From NCBI RefSeq assembly GCF_030068455.1, contig NZ_JAQOSQ010000001.1, positions 310,001 to 374,000 of the forward strand: DNA of 64,000 nt, written 5' to 3'. This document shows, one piece after another, positions 56,465-64,000 of this stretch. The first letter of the stretch is position 1, and each line of letters begins with the position of its first letter. Position numbers and translations under genes: made by a program. A model generated the notes under the pieces. The model was not told the origin of the DNA, did not search any database, and saw nothing but the letters and a program-made list of their open reading frames with translations. The DNA is from Roseofilum casamattae BLCC-M143 (GTDB lineage: Bacteria; Cyanobacteriota; Cyanobacteriia; Cyanobacteriales; Desertifilaceae).

Positions 56465-57637
56465 TTAATCGTTTTGGGGCAGCCACAGAACAACCCGATA
56501 AGCATCTAGGCGATGATTGAGAAATGCATAGGCCGAACTCCAGAGATAGAGGTGAAAGCGTCGGTAAAGGGATTCGCCCCAGCGCTCGACAATCCCTTCA
56601 CGAGAGCGATCGAGATTTTCTGCCCAAATTTTGCACGTGAGATAATAGCTATGGCGATCGTTAAAAGCAACATCTAGTTCAAAGGGAGTTTTTGCCTGTT
56701 TTTCGAGAAAATCATGCAAGCAGAAAAATGAGTGGTTACCGGGATAGATATAGGTGCTGATAAAGGTTGGTAGTTTATGTTTTTCCCGAATTGAACTGGC
56801 ATCGAGATACACGCGACCGCCCGGTTTGAGCAAGCGCTGACATTGTTCTAAAACGGCTTCATAATTGGGTAAATGCTCCATTACGCCCAGGATTGCGATC
56901 GCATCATATTTTTCTTCGGTCTCGAGTTCGTACTCTAAAAAGTTCTGCTGGAGGACTCGACAAGGCAGTTGCAACCGCTCGATGAGATCGGTCAGGAATG
57001 ACATTGACTCTTGGGAAATGGTTAATGAAGTAACCTCAATGCCTTGTCGTCCCGCATGTTCGGTGAGAGCACCCCAACCGCCGCCAACATCTAAAAGGCG
57101 ATCGCCTTTCTGTAACCGACAGGCTGAAATAACATAGTCGAACTTGCGCCGTTGAGCGACATTGAGCGCTTCATCATCCCGCTCGAATATGGCTTGAGAA
57201 TAGCAGCGACTTTCATCGAGAAATGACAGGTAAAACTCGGGGTCAAAGTCGTAGTGTTGCGCAATTGACCGCTTATCGGTAAATACTTGTCCGGTTAATA
57301 CCGGAGTAATACGTCGCCATAGGTGATGTAAGGGATGAGAGTCGGTGAAAGCACTTTGCAAACTCATCACCTCTAGCATGTTACCGATGATGTCAATACT
57401 ACCATCCATATAAGCTTCGCAAAGGCGGCACTCATCCAGTTGGCTCAAGGCTAATAGTCCGTTCCGATCGTTGATCTTGATTTCAAACTGCGGCCGGCCG
57501 GAACCAAAGTGATAGGAGCTACCGTCAAATATACTAATTTCAAAGGGGATTTTGACCTGGCTAGCCAGTCGTTCTTGTAACAACTTTAAAAAGCGGTTGC
57601 TGGCAGCCAACGGGGTCGTCTCAATAGATTGTGACAT
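56465..57637 (-). CDS. Cyclopropane-fatty-acid synthase-type SAM methyltransferase
   Basis: 390 residues. N-terminal lipid-binding part (GRPQFEIKINDRNGLLALSQ), then RSIAQHYDFDPEFYLSFLDE SRCYSQAIF as in CFA synthases, SAM motif LLDVGGGWGALTEHA, and EHLPNYEAVLEQCQRLLKPG. The family transfers methyl or methylene to unsaturated acyl chains or related lipids. The exact product is not certain, so no symbol is assigned. It diverges from the devB-like gene. Confidence 0.88.
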   Translation of the reverse strand: MSQSIETTPLAASNRFLKLLQERLASQVKIPFEISIFDGSSYHFGSGRPQFEIKINDRNGLLALSQLDECRLCEAYMDGSIDIIGNMLEVMSLQSAFTDSHPLHHLWRRITPVLTGQVFTDKRSIAQHYDFDPEFYLSFLDESRCYSQAIFERDDEALNVAQRRKFDYVISACRLQKGDRLLDVGGGWGALTEHAGRQGIEVTSLTISQESMSFLTDLIERLQLPCRVLQQNFLEYELETEEKYDAIAILGVMEHLPNYEAVLEQCQRLLKPGGRVYLDASSIREKHKLPTFISTYIYPGNHSFFCLHDFLEKQAKTPFELDVAFNDRHSYYLTCKIWAENLDRSREGIVERWGESLYRRFHLYLWSSAYAFLNHRLDAYRVVLWLPQND

Positions 57638-57876
57638 TAGTTAACAATCTCTAGAATTTAAACAACAAGATTCAATTACTGCTTCTATGGAGAATAATTC
57701 TCGGTAGGTTTGCAGGTGGTGCGTGTAATTTAGCCTTCCATTAGCTCACATTCTGCACGAAAGAAAGCTGTTATGTCCACTCTATTTAAGCAATTTTTTA
57801 AGAATTAAGGTTTACTTTACAAATTTCCTCGGATACACTGAAATCTCGGGACAACAGAATTAACTGAAAAACAAGC
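57638..57876. other. Divergent promoter region of the methyltransferase and export cluster
   Basis: 239 bp, AT-rich near 57780 (TTTTTTAAGAATTAAGG). No NtcA-type GTA-N8-TAC site was recognised. Holds the presumed promoter of the cluster. Confidence 0.4.
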
Positions 57877-59049
57877 ATGTCTGTACCGTCAAAAGAACAG
57901 CAATCGAGATGGAATGGCTGGACGATCGCCGGCAGCCTTTTAGTGCTTGGACTGCTCGGTGCGGGACTTTTTAAGCTATCTGAAGTCCAGTCAACCCAGC
58001 CCGATCCCGCCTTGACTGCAGACGTTAATATCCCATCCGAACCTAAAACCATCTCGGCGTTGGGACGGCTGAGTCCGCAAGGTGAGGTCATTCAAGTCAG
58101 CGGCCCTCAAGGCGATCGCATTGCCGAATTACTCGTAGAAGAGGGAGAATCAGTTAAAATCGGGCAAATCCTGGCTTATCTGGAGAGCCATGCCGAACGT
58201 AAAGTAGAACGGGATTTAGCCGCTCGGGAACTGGCCAATGCCCGAGCGCAGTGGGTGGCTCAAACCCAGTTTGGAGAAGCACAAATTGCAGCCGCTCAAA
58301 CCAAAGTGCAAGAGATTGACGAGCCGCAAACCTTTGAGATTGAAGCGCAGCAAGCAACCATTCGCCGACTCCAGGCGGAACTGAAGCTGGCAGAAACCGA
58401 CCGAAATCGCTTCGAGCAGCTTTATCAGGAAGGAGCGATCGCCAAGCAACAATTAGATCGACAGCGCACTCAAGTTGAAGAAATTACCGAACAGATCCGT
58501 AATGCTCGATCGATTCTCACGCAACTGGAAACCGGACGAGAAACTCGTCTCAATTCGGCGATCGCCGAATTGGAATCTACCCGAGCCAATCTACCGCTAG
58601 CCCAAGCGAGAATTGCTGTAGAGCCTCTACAACAACAACTGAATTTAGCCGAGACTCGACTCGATCGCACGATTATTCGAGCGCCCGGTCCGGGAACCGT
58701 GTTGCACGTGCGCGCCAAACCGGGTGAAGCCATTGGCAGTGCTGGGATTCTCGACTTGGGTAATGTCGAGCAAATGTATGCGATCGCCGAAGTGTATGAG
58801 ACCGATATCGGACTGGTTCAACCGGGCCAGTCCGCCACAGTTGTCAGTCGCCACAATGCATTTACGGAAACACTTACGGGAACTGTTGATGACATTGGCT
58901 GGCAGATCTTCAAAAATGATGTGTTCGATGACGATCCTGCCGCTCTAGTAGATGCTCGCGTGGTTGAAGTCAAGATTAAACTTGATGAAAGCGAAAGTGT
59001 CAAACGTTTGACCAACTTACAAGTTGACGTTCGGATTAATCTTGAGTAA
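57877..59049 (+). CDS. devB: DevB-type membrane fusion protein (HlyD family)
   Basis: 390 residues. One membrane helix near 15-35 (WTIAGSLLVLGLLGAGLF), a biotinyl-lipoyl half-motif (GDRIAELLVEEGESVKIGQI), a long alpha-helical hairpin (about 105-235, rich in Gln/Glu/Ala/Arg coiled coil), the second lipoyl half (TIIRAPGPGTVLHVRAKPGE AIG) and a beta-barrel (MYAIAEVYETDIGLVQPGQ). In Anabaena, DevB bridges the DevCA pump to TolC for glycolipid export. This is the first gene of the cluster, 60 nt before the first CNBD gene. The symbol denotes family, not proven role. Confidence 0.9.
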   Translation: MSVPSKEQQSRWNGWTIAGSLLVLGLLGAGLFKLSEVQSTQPDPALTADVNIPSEPKTISALGRLSPQGEVIQVSGPQGDRIAELLVEEGESVKIGQILAYLESHAERKVERDLAARELANARAQWVAQTQFGEAQIAAAQTKVQEIDEPQTFEIEAQQATIRRLQAELKLAETDRNRFEQLYQEGAIAKQQLDRQRTQVEEITEQIRNARSILTQLETGRETRLNSAIAELESTRANLPLAQARIAVEPLQQQLNLAETRLDRTIIRAPGPGTVLHVRAKPGEAIGSAGILDLGNVEQMYAIAEVYETDIGLVQPGQSATVVSRHNAFTETLTGTVDDIGWQIFKNDVFDDDPAALVDARVVEVKIKLDESESVKRLTNLQVDVRINLE

Positions 59050-59109
59050 CAATGTTGCTTTGGATCTCGAACGGGTCGATCGCCATTAATATTCCGGAGA
59101 GCGAAAACT

Positions 59110-59577
59110 ATGCTGGAAATGTTTGAAATTTTAGCGAATTTCACCACAGAACAACTGGAAACTATCGAATGCATTTGCGAGCGAAAATCTTATGGGAGCG
59201 GAGACTATCTGGTTCGCCAAGGCGATCGCAGCACCGAACTTTATTTCATCATTCGAGGTGCGGTTGAGTTATACGCGATCGACCCCAACACTCAAGATGA
59301 GATCGATTATCACTCCGAGCTACATAGCGGTGAAAGTTTTGGCGGAATGTCCTTTTTTGATAGCGATCCTCGGTCTTGTTCGATTCGGGCTAAAACAGAT
59401 ACAGAAGTCTATTGCTTATCTCGGCAACGATTTCTCCTAGAAATTCCCAATGCAATGCCCATGTTAAATACAATGTCCACCACATTATTACAACAAATCA
59501 ATAATCAGCTCCGCGTTGCCACCAAGAGAATTACTGCCTTACAACGTCAAGTCGAGCAGCTCAGTCAGCAAAACTAG
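59110..59577 (+). CDS. Single-domain cyclic-nucleotide-binding protein (CNBD-1)
   Basis: 155 residues: a CRP-type beta-roll (DYLVRQGDRSTELYFIIRGA, GESFGGMSFFDSDPRSCSI) followed by a C-terminal helix rich in Gln/Arg (RITALQRQVEQLSQQ), and no DNA-binding domain. In the phosphate-binding cassette the usual Glu after FG is Gly (F77-G78-G79), while the Arg (R88) is kept. Ligand binding may be weakened or altered. It lies between devB and devC in one transcription unit, which is odd for export genes. Confidence 0.88.
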   Translation: MLEMFEILANFTTEQLETIECICERKSYGSGDYLVRQGDRSTELYFIIRGAVELYAIDPNTQDEIDYHSELHSGESFGGMSFFDSDPRSCSIRAKTDTEVYCLSRQRFLLEIPNAMPMLNTMSTTLLQQINNQLRVATKRITALQRQVEQLSQQN

Positions 59578-59593
59578 GACAGTTATTTCAGCC

Positions 59594-60736
59594 ATGATAC
59601 CTTGGAAAGGACCTGCGGTTGCCTGGCACAATCTGGTCAAAGTTAAATCCAGACTGATTATTGCGATCGCCGCGATCGGATTTTCTGTATCACTCATTTT
59701 TCTGCAACTCTGTTTCCTCGGCGCTCTCCTCAAAGGAGCTACATCTCTTTATGACAACTTGCAGTTCGATCTCGTTCTGGTCTCTCCAAAAACTCCAGAA
59801 TTACTATCGCTCTCGAGCTTTCCGCGCCGTCGCCTCTATCAGGCCGAACGTATCGCCAGCGTCGAGTCTATTGCTCCTATCTATCTCACGTTTCGATTCT
59901 GGCGAAATGTTGAAAACTATCGACGGCGAGGGATTTTAATTATTGGGATTAATCCCGATCGAGCTATCTTTCAAGACCCAAACTTGAACGAGCAGCTTGT
60001 AACCATTCGGGAACAAGATACAGTATTAATGAGCGAACTCTCCCGAGATGAATACGGCCCCAGATCGGTAGGTTTAGAAACCGAATTAGGCGATCGCCAG
60101 ACCCGAATTACCGGACTTTTTACCATGAGTAACTCATTAAGAGCCAATGGGATTGTCATTACTAGTATTCCCAATTTTTTGCGCTACGCTCAAAACTACA
60201 GTATCGAGCAGATCAATTTAGGATTAATCCAACTCAAAACCGGTACTAATCCGGATGCCGTCGTTGCAGAATTGCGAGATCTCCTGCCCAAAGATGTGCT
60301 GGTGATGAATCGTTCTGAAGCTGAAATCCGCGATCGTCAATTTTGGCTGCGCTCCACTTCCCTTGGTTTGATTGTTATCGTTGCCGTAATTACAGCGATT
60401 GTTGTCGGTACTGTGGTAGTGTACCAAATCTTAGATGCTGATGTGAGCGAACATCTGAGCGAGTATGCCACCCTCAAAGCAATGGGATATAGCAATCGAG
60501 ACTTATCCGGTATTGTCCTAAAAGAAGGGGCAATTTTAGCCGTGTTAGGCTATCTTCCCGGTCTTTTGGTGGGTATTGCTTTATATCAAGCTATTTACCA
60601 GGCCACTCGATTGCCCATTCAACTCACGAGTTTAGAGGTCATCGGTGTCTTTCTCGCAACCCTGACCATGTGCAGTACCTCTGCGCTGGTTGCGTTGCGT
60701 AAAATCTTTCTGGCCGATCCTGCCGATATTTTTTAG
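59594..60736 (+). CDS. devC: DevC-type ABC exporter permease (first)
   Basis: 380 residues from ATG 59594, 16 nt after the CNBD-1 stop. MacB/FtsX-like topology: one helix near 20-45 (LIIAIAAIGFSVSLIFLQ), a large periplasmic domain (50-260), then three helices at about 265-290, 320-345 and 355-375 (LGLIVIVAVITAIVVGTVVV; EVIGVFLATLTMCSTSALVA). C-terminal LADPADIF is the family tail. With DevA it would use ATP to drive export through DevB. Confidence 0.9.
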   Translation: MIPWKGPAVAWHNLVKVKSRLIIAIAAIGFSVSLIFLQLCFLGALLKGATSLYDNLQFDLVLVSPKTPELLSLSSFPRRRLYQAERIASVESIAPIYLTFRFWRNVENYRRRGILIIGINPDRAIFQDPNLNEQLVTIREQDTVLMSELSRDEYGPRSVGLETELGDRQTRITGLFTMSNSLRANGIVITSIPNFLRYAQNYSIEQINLGLIQLKTGTNPDAVVAELRDLLPKDVLVMNRSEAEIRDRQFWLRSTSLGLIVIVAVITAIVVGTVVVYQILDADVSEHLSEYATLKAMGYSNRDLSGIVLKEGAILAVLGYLPGLLVGIALYQAIYQATRLPIQLTSLEVIGVFLATLTMCSTSALVALRKIFLADPADIF

Positions 60737-60752
60737 CGATCGAGGAATCCTG

Positions 60753-61940
60753 ATGTTAGATTTCCCCTTAGCGTTCAAATTATCTCTGGCTTGGCGCAAT
60801 TTAGTGCAAAAACCTCAGCTCTTACTCTCGGCTCTCACTGCCGTTACTTTAGCCGTATTTCTGATTTTTTCTCAACTCGGCTTTTTCTACGGTATCACCG
60901 AGAGTTCTGCATTTGCCTTTGAACGACTCACTGCCGATTTAATTATCATGCATCGCGCGCGCTATACCACATTTATTGAGGAAGGATTTAACAGGGAACC
61001 TCTCTATTCTCTGGAAAGTATGCCGGAGATTAAAGCTGTATACCCGCTCTACATTACTATTGGCAGTTGGAAAAATACAGCAACAAACAAACAGTTTTTC
61101 ATTCGTGTTTTCGGATTCAATCCTGCCAATTCAGTATTCGATCTAGAAGATATTAACGCGGCAAAATCCAGCTTACAAAAAGAAAATACGGTCTTAATCG
61201 ATCGCCGATCGCGAGTGGAGTCAGGTTTTAATGAATTAAACATCGGAGATTTTGGCGAACTGTCCGGCCGCCGTTTTGAAATTGTCGGTGACTTTAGCAT
61301 TGGCTCGGATGTGATCGCTGATGGCAATCTCATCGTTAGCGATCTTAATTTTCTGAGAACCTTTGCAAGAACGCCATCGGGTTTCGCCCAGGAACTGCGC
61401 CCAAGCTTAGATGAGGTAGATTACGGCCTGATTGAACTGGAAGCCGAAGTGGATGCCGATCGCTTTGCCGAAGAATTAAACGAAATACTACCGAGCCATT
61501 TAACCGCATTAACCAAACAAGCCTTTATTCAACAAGACCAAATTTACCAAATGCAAGCGACCCCGGCTGGATTTATTTTTGGTTTAGGGGTGCTGGTGGG
61601 CTTGGCAGTTGGCAGTATCGTGATTTATAACATTATTTATACGGATATTAAAAATAATTTGCCCCAGTACGCTACGTTGAGAGCCATGGGCTATTCAAGT
61701 GCCTATTTGTTCGCGGTCATTTTTATTGAAGCTGCGATCGTGGCGACGGTTGGATTTCTTCCTGGGTGGCTGCTCGGGGATTTATTATATCGGATGATTT
61801 CGGACAATACTGGACTGATCCTGCGAATGCGGACTAACCTAATTATTGGCGTTTATCTTGCAACTGTAAGTATGTGCCTTATCTCTGGCTCGATCGCTGC
61901 CCAGCGGTTGCGTCAAATCGATCCGGCTGAAATTTATTAA
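60753..61940 (+). CDS. devC: DevC-type ABC exporter permease (second, divergent)
   Basis: 395 residues from ATG 60753 with GAGGAATCC ribosome-binding site, 16 nt after the first permease. Same topology (helix LLLSALTAVTLAVFLIFSQ near 25-45; C-terminal helices GFIFGLGVLVGLAVGSIVIY and LIIGVYLATVSMCLISGSIA; tail QIDPAEIY). It differs from its neighbour through most of the periplasmic domain, so the pump is probably a heterodimer of the two. Confidence 0.92.
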   Translation: MLDFPLAFKLSLAWRNLVQKPQLLLSALTAVTLAVFLIFSQLGFFYGITESSAFAFERLTADLIIMHRARYTTFIEEGFNREPLYSLESMPEIKAVYPLYITIGSWKNTATNKQFFIRVFGFNPANSVFDLEDINAAKSSLQKENTVLIDRRSRVESGFNELNIGDFGELSGRRFEIVGDFSIGSDVIADGNLIVSDLNFLRTFARTPSGFAQELRPSLDEVDYGLIELEAEVDADRFAEELNEILPSHLTALTKQAFIQQDQIYQMQATPAGFIFGLGVLVGLAVGSIVIYNIIYTDIKNNLPQYATLRAMGYSSAYLFAVIFIEAAIVATVGFLPGWLLGDLLYRMISDNTGLILRMRTNLIIGVYLATVSMCLISGSIAAQRLRQIDPAEIY

Positions 61941-61944
61941 ATCG

Positions 61945-63282
61945 ATGACCCTCGAACCCATCATTACTCTCGCTGGAGTGAATCACTATTACGGTCAGGG
62001 CAATTTGCGCCGCCAGATTTTGTTTGATATTTCTGTCGAAGTGCACGCGGGTGAAATTGTGATTATGACCGGGCCCTCTGGCTCGGGAAAAACTACGTTA
62101 TTGACCCTTATGGGAGGATTGCGATCGGTACAAGAAGGTAGCCTAAAAATTTTAGGGTACGAAATGCAGGGGGCAAGTAACCGTCGGCTCGAGAAGATTC
62201 GCAAGCAAATTGGGTTTATTTTCCAAGCACACAATCTGTTAACGTCCCTCAATGCCACGCAAAATGTACAGATGGCAACGGTTCTGTTTCGGACTTCCAT
62301 GGGGCGATCGCGAAAGAAGGCTCGGGAAATGTTAGAGGCTGTGGGTTTGGGCGAGCGTTTGTATCATATGCCCGACCAGTTATCGGGAGGACAAAAACAG
62401 CGAGTGGCGATCGCCCGCGCTTTAGTCAACCAACCGAGAATTATTCTGGCTGACGAGCCAACTGCCGCTTTAGATAAAGCCTCTGGGCGCGAGGTGGTGG
62501 AAATTATGCAACGATTGGCAAAACAACAGGGCTGTACGATTTTGATGGTAACCCACGATAATCGGATTCTCGATATTGCCGATCGCATCATTAGCTTGGA
62601 AGATGGTTACCTGTCTGCCTCGAAAGGTGAGTTGCTCCTCAACTTGAACAACTTGATGGAGGCGGTATTAAGTACGGACATGCAGTCGGTTAAATCCCTC
62701 ATTCAGCCCCTCTCCAACCCGCAATTCTCCGATTTTCTCCACAAGCTCAACCAAGAATTCGCCCAATTGTTGCAGGCCATGAATCTGCTGGGCGATCGCT
62801 CGTTGCAAGCCAAGCTGGATGTTACCTTAAGAACTGTTTCCTGGAAAATAGCCGAGATTTTAGAAGCGGAACATGTCACCTTTTTTGTGGCGGACTCCGA
62901 GGCGCAACAGCTCTGGTCGAAAAATGCGATCGGGCCGAATGGAACCCAAATCGATTTAGCCATTCCCATGGATGTCGGAATTGCCGGTCATGTGGCCCGG
63001 ACTGGAGAAAGTCTGAATGTGCCCGATCCCTATCAAGACGAGCGCTTTAACCCCAATATCGATCGCGAAACGGGCTTTACCACCCGTAATATTCTTTGCT
63101 TGCCCCTGTTGGATGAGAGCGATCGCATTTTTGCCGTCGTGCAAGCCTTAAATAAGCAGGGCGATGGCTCCTTCGGCCCTGAAGACGAACAGCGCTTTGT
63201 CGAACTGGTTAGCTCCTTGGGAACCGTATTACAAACCAGCGTCTTTCAAGCCCAACAAAGTCGAGCTAACTTTCAGTCCTAG
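61945..63282 (+). CDS. devA: DevA-type ABC ATPase fused to a GAF domain
   Basis: 445 residues, about twice a normal DevA. Residues 1-225: MacB/LolD/DevA ATPase with Walker A TGPSGSGKTTLL (42-53), signature LSGGQKQRVAIARAL, Walker B IILADEPTAALD and switch His in MVTHDNRILD. Residues about 265-440: GAF domain (AKLDVTLRTVSWKIAEILEA, TFFVADSEAQQLWSK, NILCLPLLDES). Its end reads NKQGDGSFGPEDE (403-415), the NK-(x)n-F-x3-DE signature of cyclic-nucleotide GAF domains. The gene starts 4 nt after the second devC stop. Confidence 0.9.
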   Translation: MTLEPIITLAGVNHYYGQGNLRRQILFDISVEVHAGEIVIMTGPSGSGKTTLLTLMGGLRSVQEGSLKILGYEMQGASNRRLEKIRKQIGFIFQAHNLLTSLNATQNVQMATVLFRTSMGRSRKKAREMLEAVGLGERLYHMPDQLSGGQKQRVAIARALVNQPRIILADEPTAALDKASGREVVEIMQRLAKQQGCTILMVTHDNRILDIADRIISLEDGYLSASKGELLLNLNNLMEAVLSTDMQSVKSLIQPLSNPQFSDFLHKLNQEFAQLLQAMNLLGDRSLQAKLDVTLRTVSWKIAEILEAEHVTFFVADSEAQQLWSKNAIGPNGTQIDLAIPMDVGIAGHVARTGESLNVPDPYQDERFNPNIDRETGFTTRNILCLPLLDESDRIFAVVQALNKQGDGSFGPEDEQRFVELVSSLGTVLQTSVFQAQQSRANFQS

Positions 63283-63385
63283 CCTATCTCCTTGTAAGAT
63301 AAACTCAGTGGAGCCTACTAGATAAATATGCCATGAGTTTCGAGACCGTGAATCATTCGTTGATATTGGGAGACAAAGAGTAAAG

Positions 63386-64000
63386 ATGTTGGAAAAATTT
63401 GCACTGCTCGAAAACTTTAGCCCCACGCTTTTAGAGCAAGTCGAGCAAGCTTGCGATCGCCGAACTTATGCTCGTGGAGAACAGATTTTGCGGGAAGGAG
63501 ATTGCGATGGCGATATTTACTTCTTACTAGAAGGAACGGTTGATATTTACAAGCTGGAAGAGAGTACGCAAAAAAATCTCAAATTTAACCAACTCACAGC
63601 CGGTGAAAGTTTTGGCGAGATCTCATTTATCGATGGTTCGCCGCGCAGCGCCTCCGTACAAGCCCTCACCTCCTGCGAACTCTATGTCTTATCGAAACAG
63701 AAGTTGGTCGATGGCGCGCCGAACTGTTTCCAAATCCTCAATATTCTTAGCTCTCGGATTACCGAAGATATTGGCGATCGCTTGCGATTTTTAACCGGAC
63801 AACATGCATCGACGCTGCAAAAACAAATTCAATTTTTGCAAGAAAGAAACTATTTTGGTATTATTTTCATTTGCCTGGCTGCATTTTTTGGATTTAATGT
63901 CCTTCTCACTGAAGTGCTGCGGGACTTTTTCCCAAGTTTTGATATCTATTCCTTAGAGTTTGTCTGGAGCTATACTATTTTCTCCACAGTGCCCATTATC
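63386..64000 (+). CDS. Cyclic-nucleotide-binding protein with membrane region (CNBD-2, 3' end outside the window)
   Basis: 205 residues visible, open at the window end. A CRP-type beta-roll with intact cassette GESFGEISFIDGSPRSAS (Glu78 and Arg87 present), then a hinge helix (TLQKQIQFLQERNYFG) and the first hydrophobic helix (IIFICLAAFFGFNVLLTEVL), with another beginning at the edge. It may continue as a membrane protein such as a CAAX-type protease or transporter domain, which cannot be seen. It follows devA-GAF by 103 nt and likely belongs to the cluster. Confidence 0.85.
   Translation, partial: MLEKFALLENFSPTLLEQVEQACDRRTYARGEQILREGDCDGDIYFLLEGTVDIYKLEESTQKNLKFNQLTAGESFGEISFIDGSPRSASVQALTSCELYVLSKQKLVDGAPNCFQILNILSSRITEDIGDRLRFLTGQHASTLQKQIQFLQERNYFGIIFICLAAFFGFNVLLTEVLRDFFPSFDIYSLEFVWSYTIFSTVPII

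Noticed and set aside
57638-57876. NtcA box upstream of the export cluster, as known for Anabaena devBCA
   Set aside because: No GTA-N8-TAC could be found, so control by NtcA is not supported.
1-64000. tRNA or rRNA genes
   Set aside because: While reading I found no T-loop plus acceptor pairing and no conserved rRNA segment. A covariance-model scan would be needed to exclude them fully.

Overview
This is a cyanobacterial chromosome segment. It encodes photosystem proteins (PsbK, PsaM, PsbB, PsbT, PsbM), zeta-carotene desaturase, a PAM68-like photosystem assembly factor and a GUN4-domain protein. HIP1 octamers (GCGATCGC) occur throughout, inside and between genes. PEP-CTERM, CHAT, Uma2 and STAND NTPase genes, together with an export cluster of DevBCA type, suggest a filamentous or colonial oscillatorian-type species, but the genus cannot be fixed from sequence alone. 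I saw no rRNA or tRNA gene.

Layout. 1-10 kb: the end of an apparent CobA-HemD fusion, an Rpn-like nuclease, zds, psbK, a TPR protein, psaM, phoU, RNase R and ubiX. 10-14 kb, minus strand: nadA followed by a tight trio of kptA (NAD-dependent RNA 2'-phosphotransferase), an AAA ATPase and a small P-loop kinase. 14-21 kb: a PhyH-like dioxygenase, a PEP-CTERM protein, a STAND NTPase broken by a frameshift, aroF, a PAM68-like gene, rpsO and a sulfotransferase. 21-31.6 kb: panD, a large secreted haemagglutinin-CHAT protease, two Uma2 genes flanking glutathione reductase, a sensor kinase and a proline-rich TonB-like protein. 31.6-33.1 kb: a CRISPR array of ten repeats without cas genes, with a leader on its right and a terminator on its left, so it is read leftward. 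33-43 kb: a CAP protein, a HerA-like ATPase, a TldD/PmbA protein, glgA, a protein with a degenerate MazG-like start, nrdR, psbT and psbB. 43-57.6 kb: a ferredoxin, an IS200/IS605-like relic, psbM, UspA, a thioesterase, a GUN4-domain membrane protein, a NACHT NTPase that looks acquired, a nucleotidyltransferase, plsC, pyrF, tyrS, a class A PBP, a DUF1825 protein, a TM2 protein and a CFA-type methyltransferase. 57.9-64 kb: the export cluster.

The most interesting system is the cluster at 57.9-64 kb. A DevB-type membrane fusion protein, two different DevC permeases and a DevA ATPase are interleaved with two cyclic-nucleotide-binding-domain proteins. The ATPase is also fused to a GAF domain that carries the NK...F...DE signature of cyclic-nucleotide GAF domains. 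Together these suggest an exporter controlled by a cyclic nucleotide. Second in interest is the nadA-kptA-AAA-kinase run, which places NAD synthesis next to an NAD-consuming RNA-repair enzyme.
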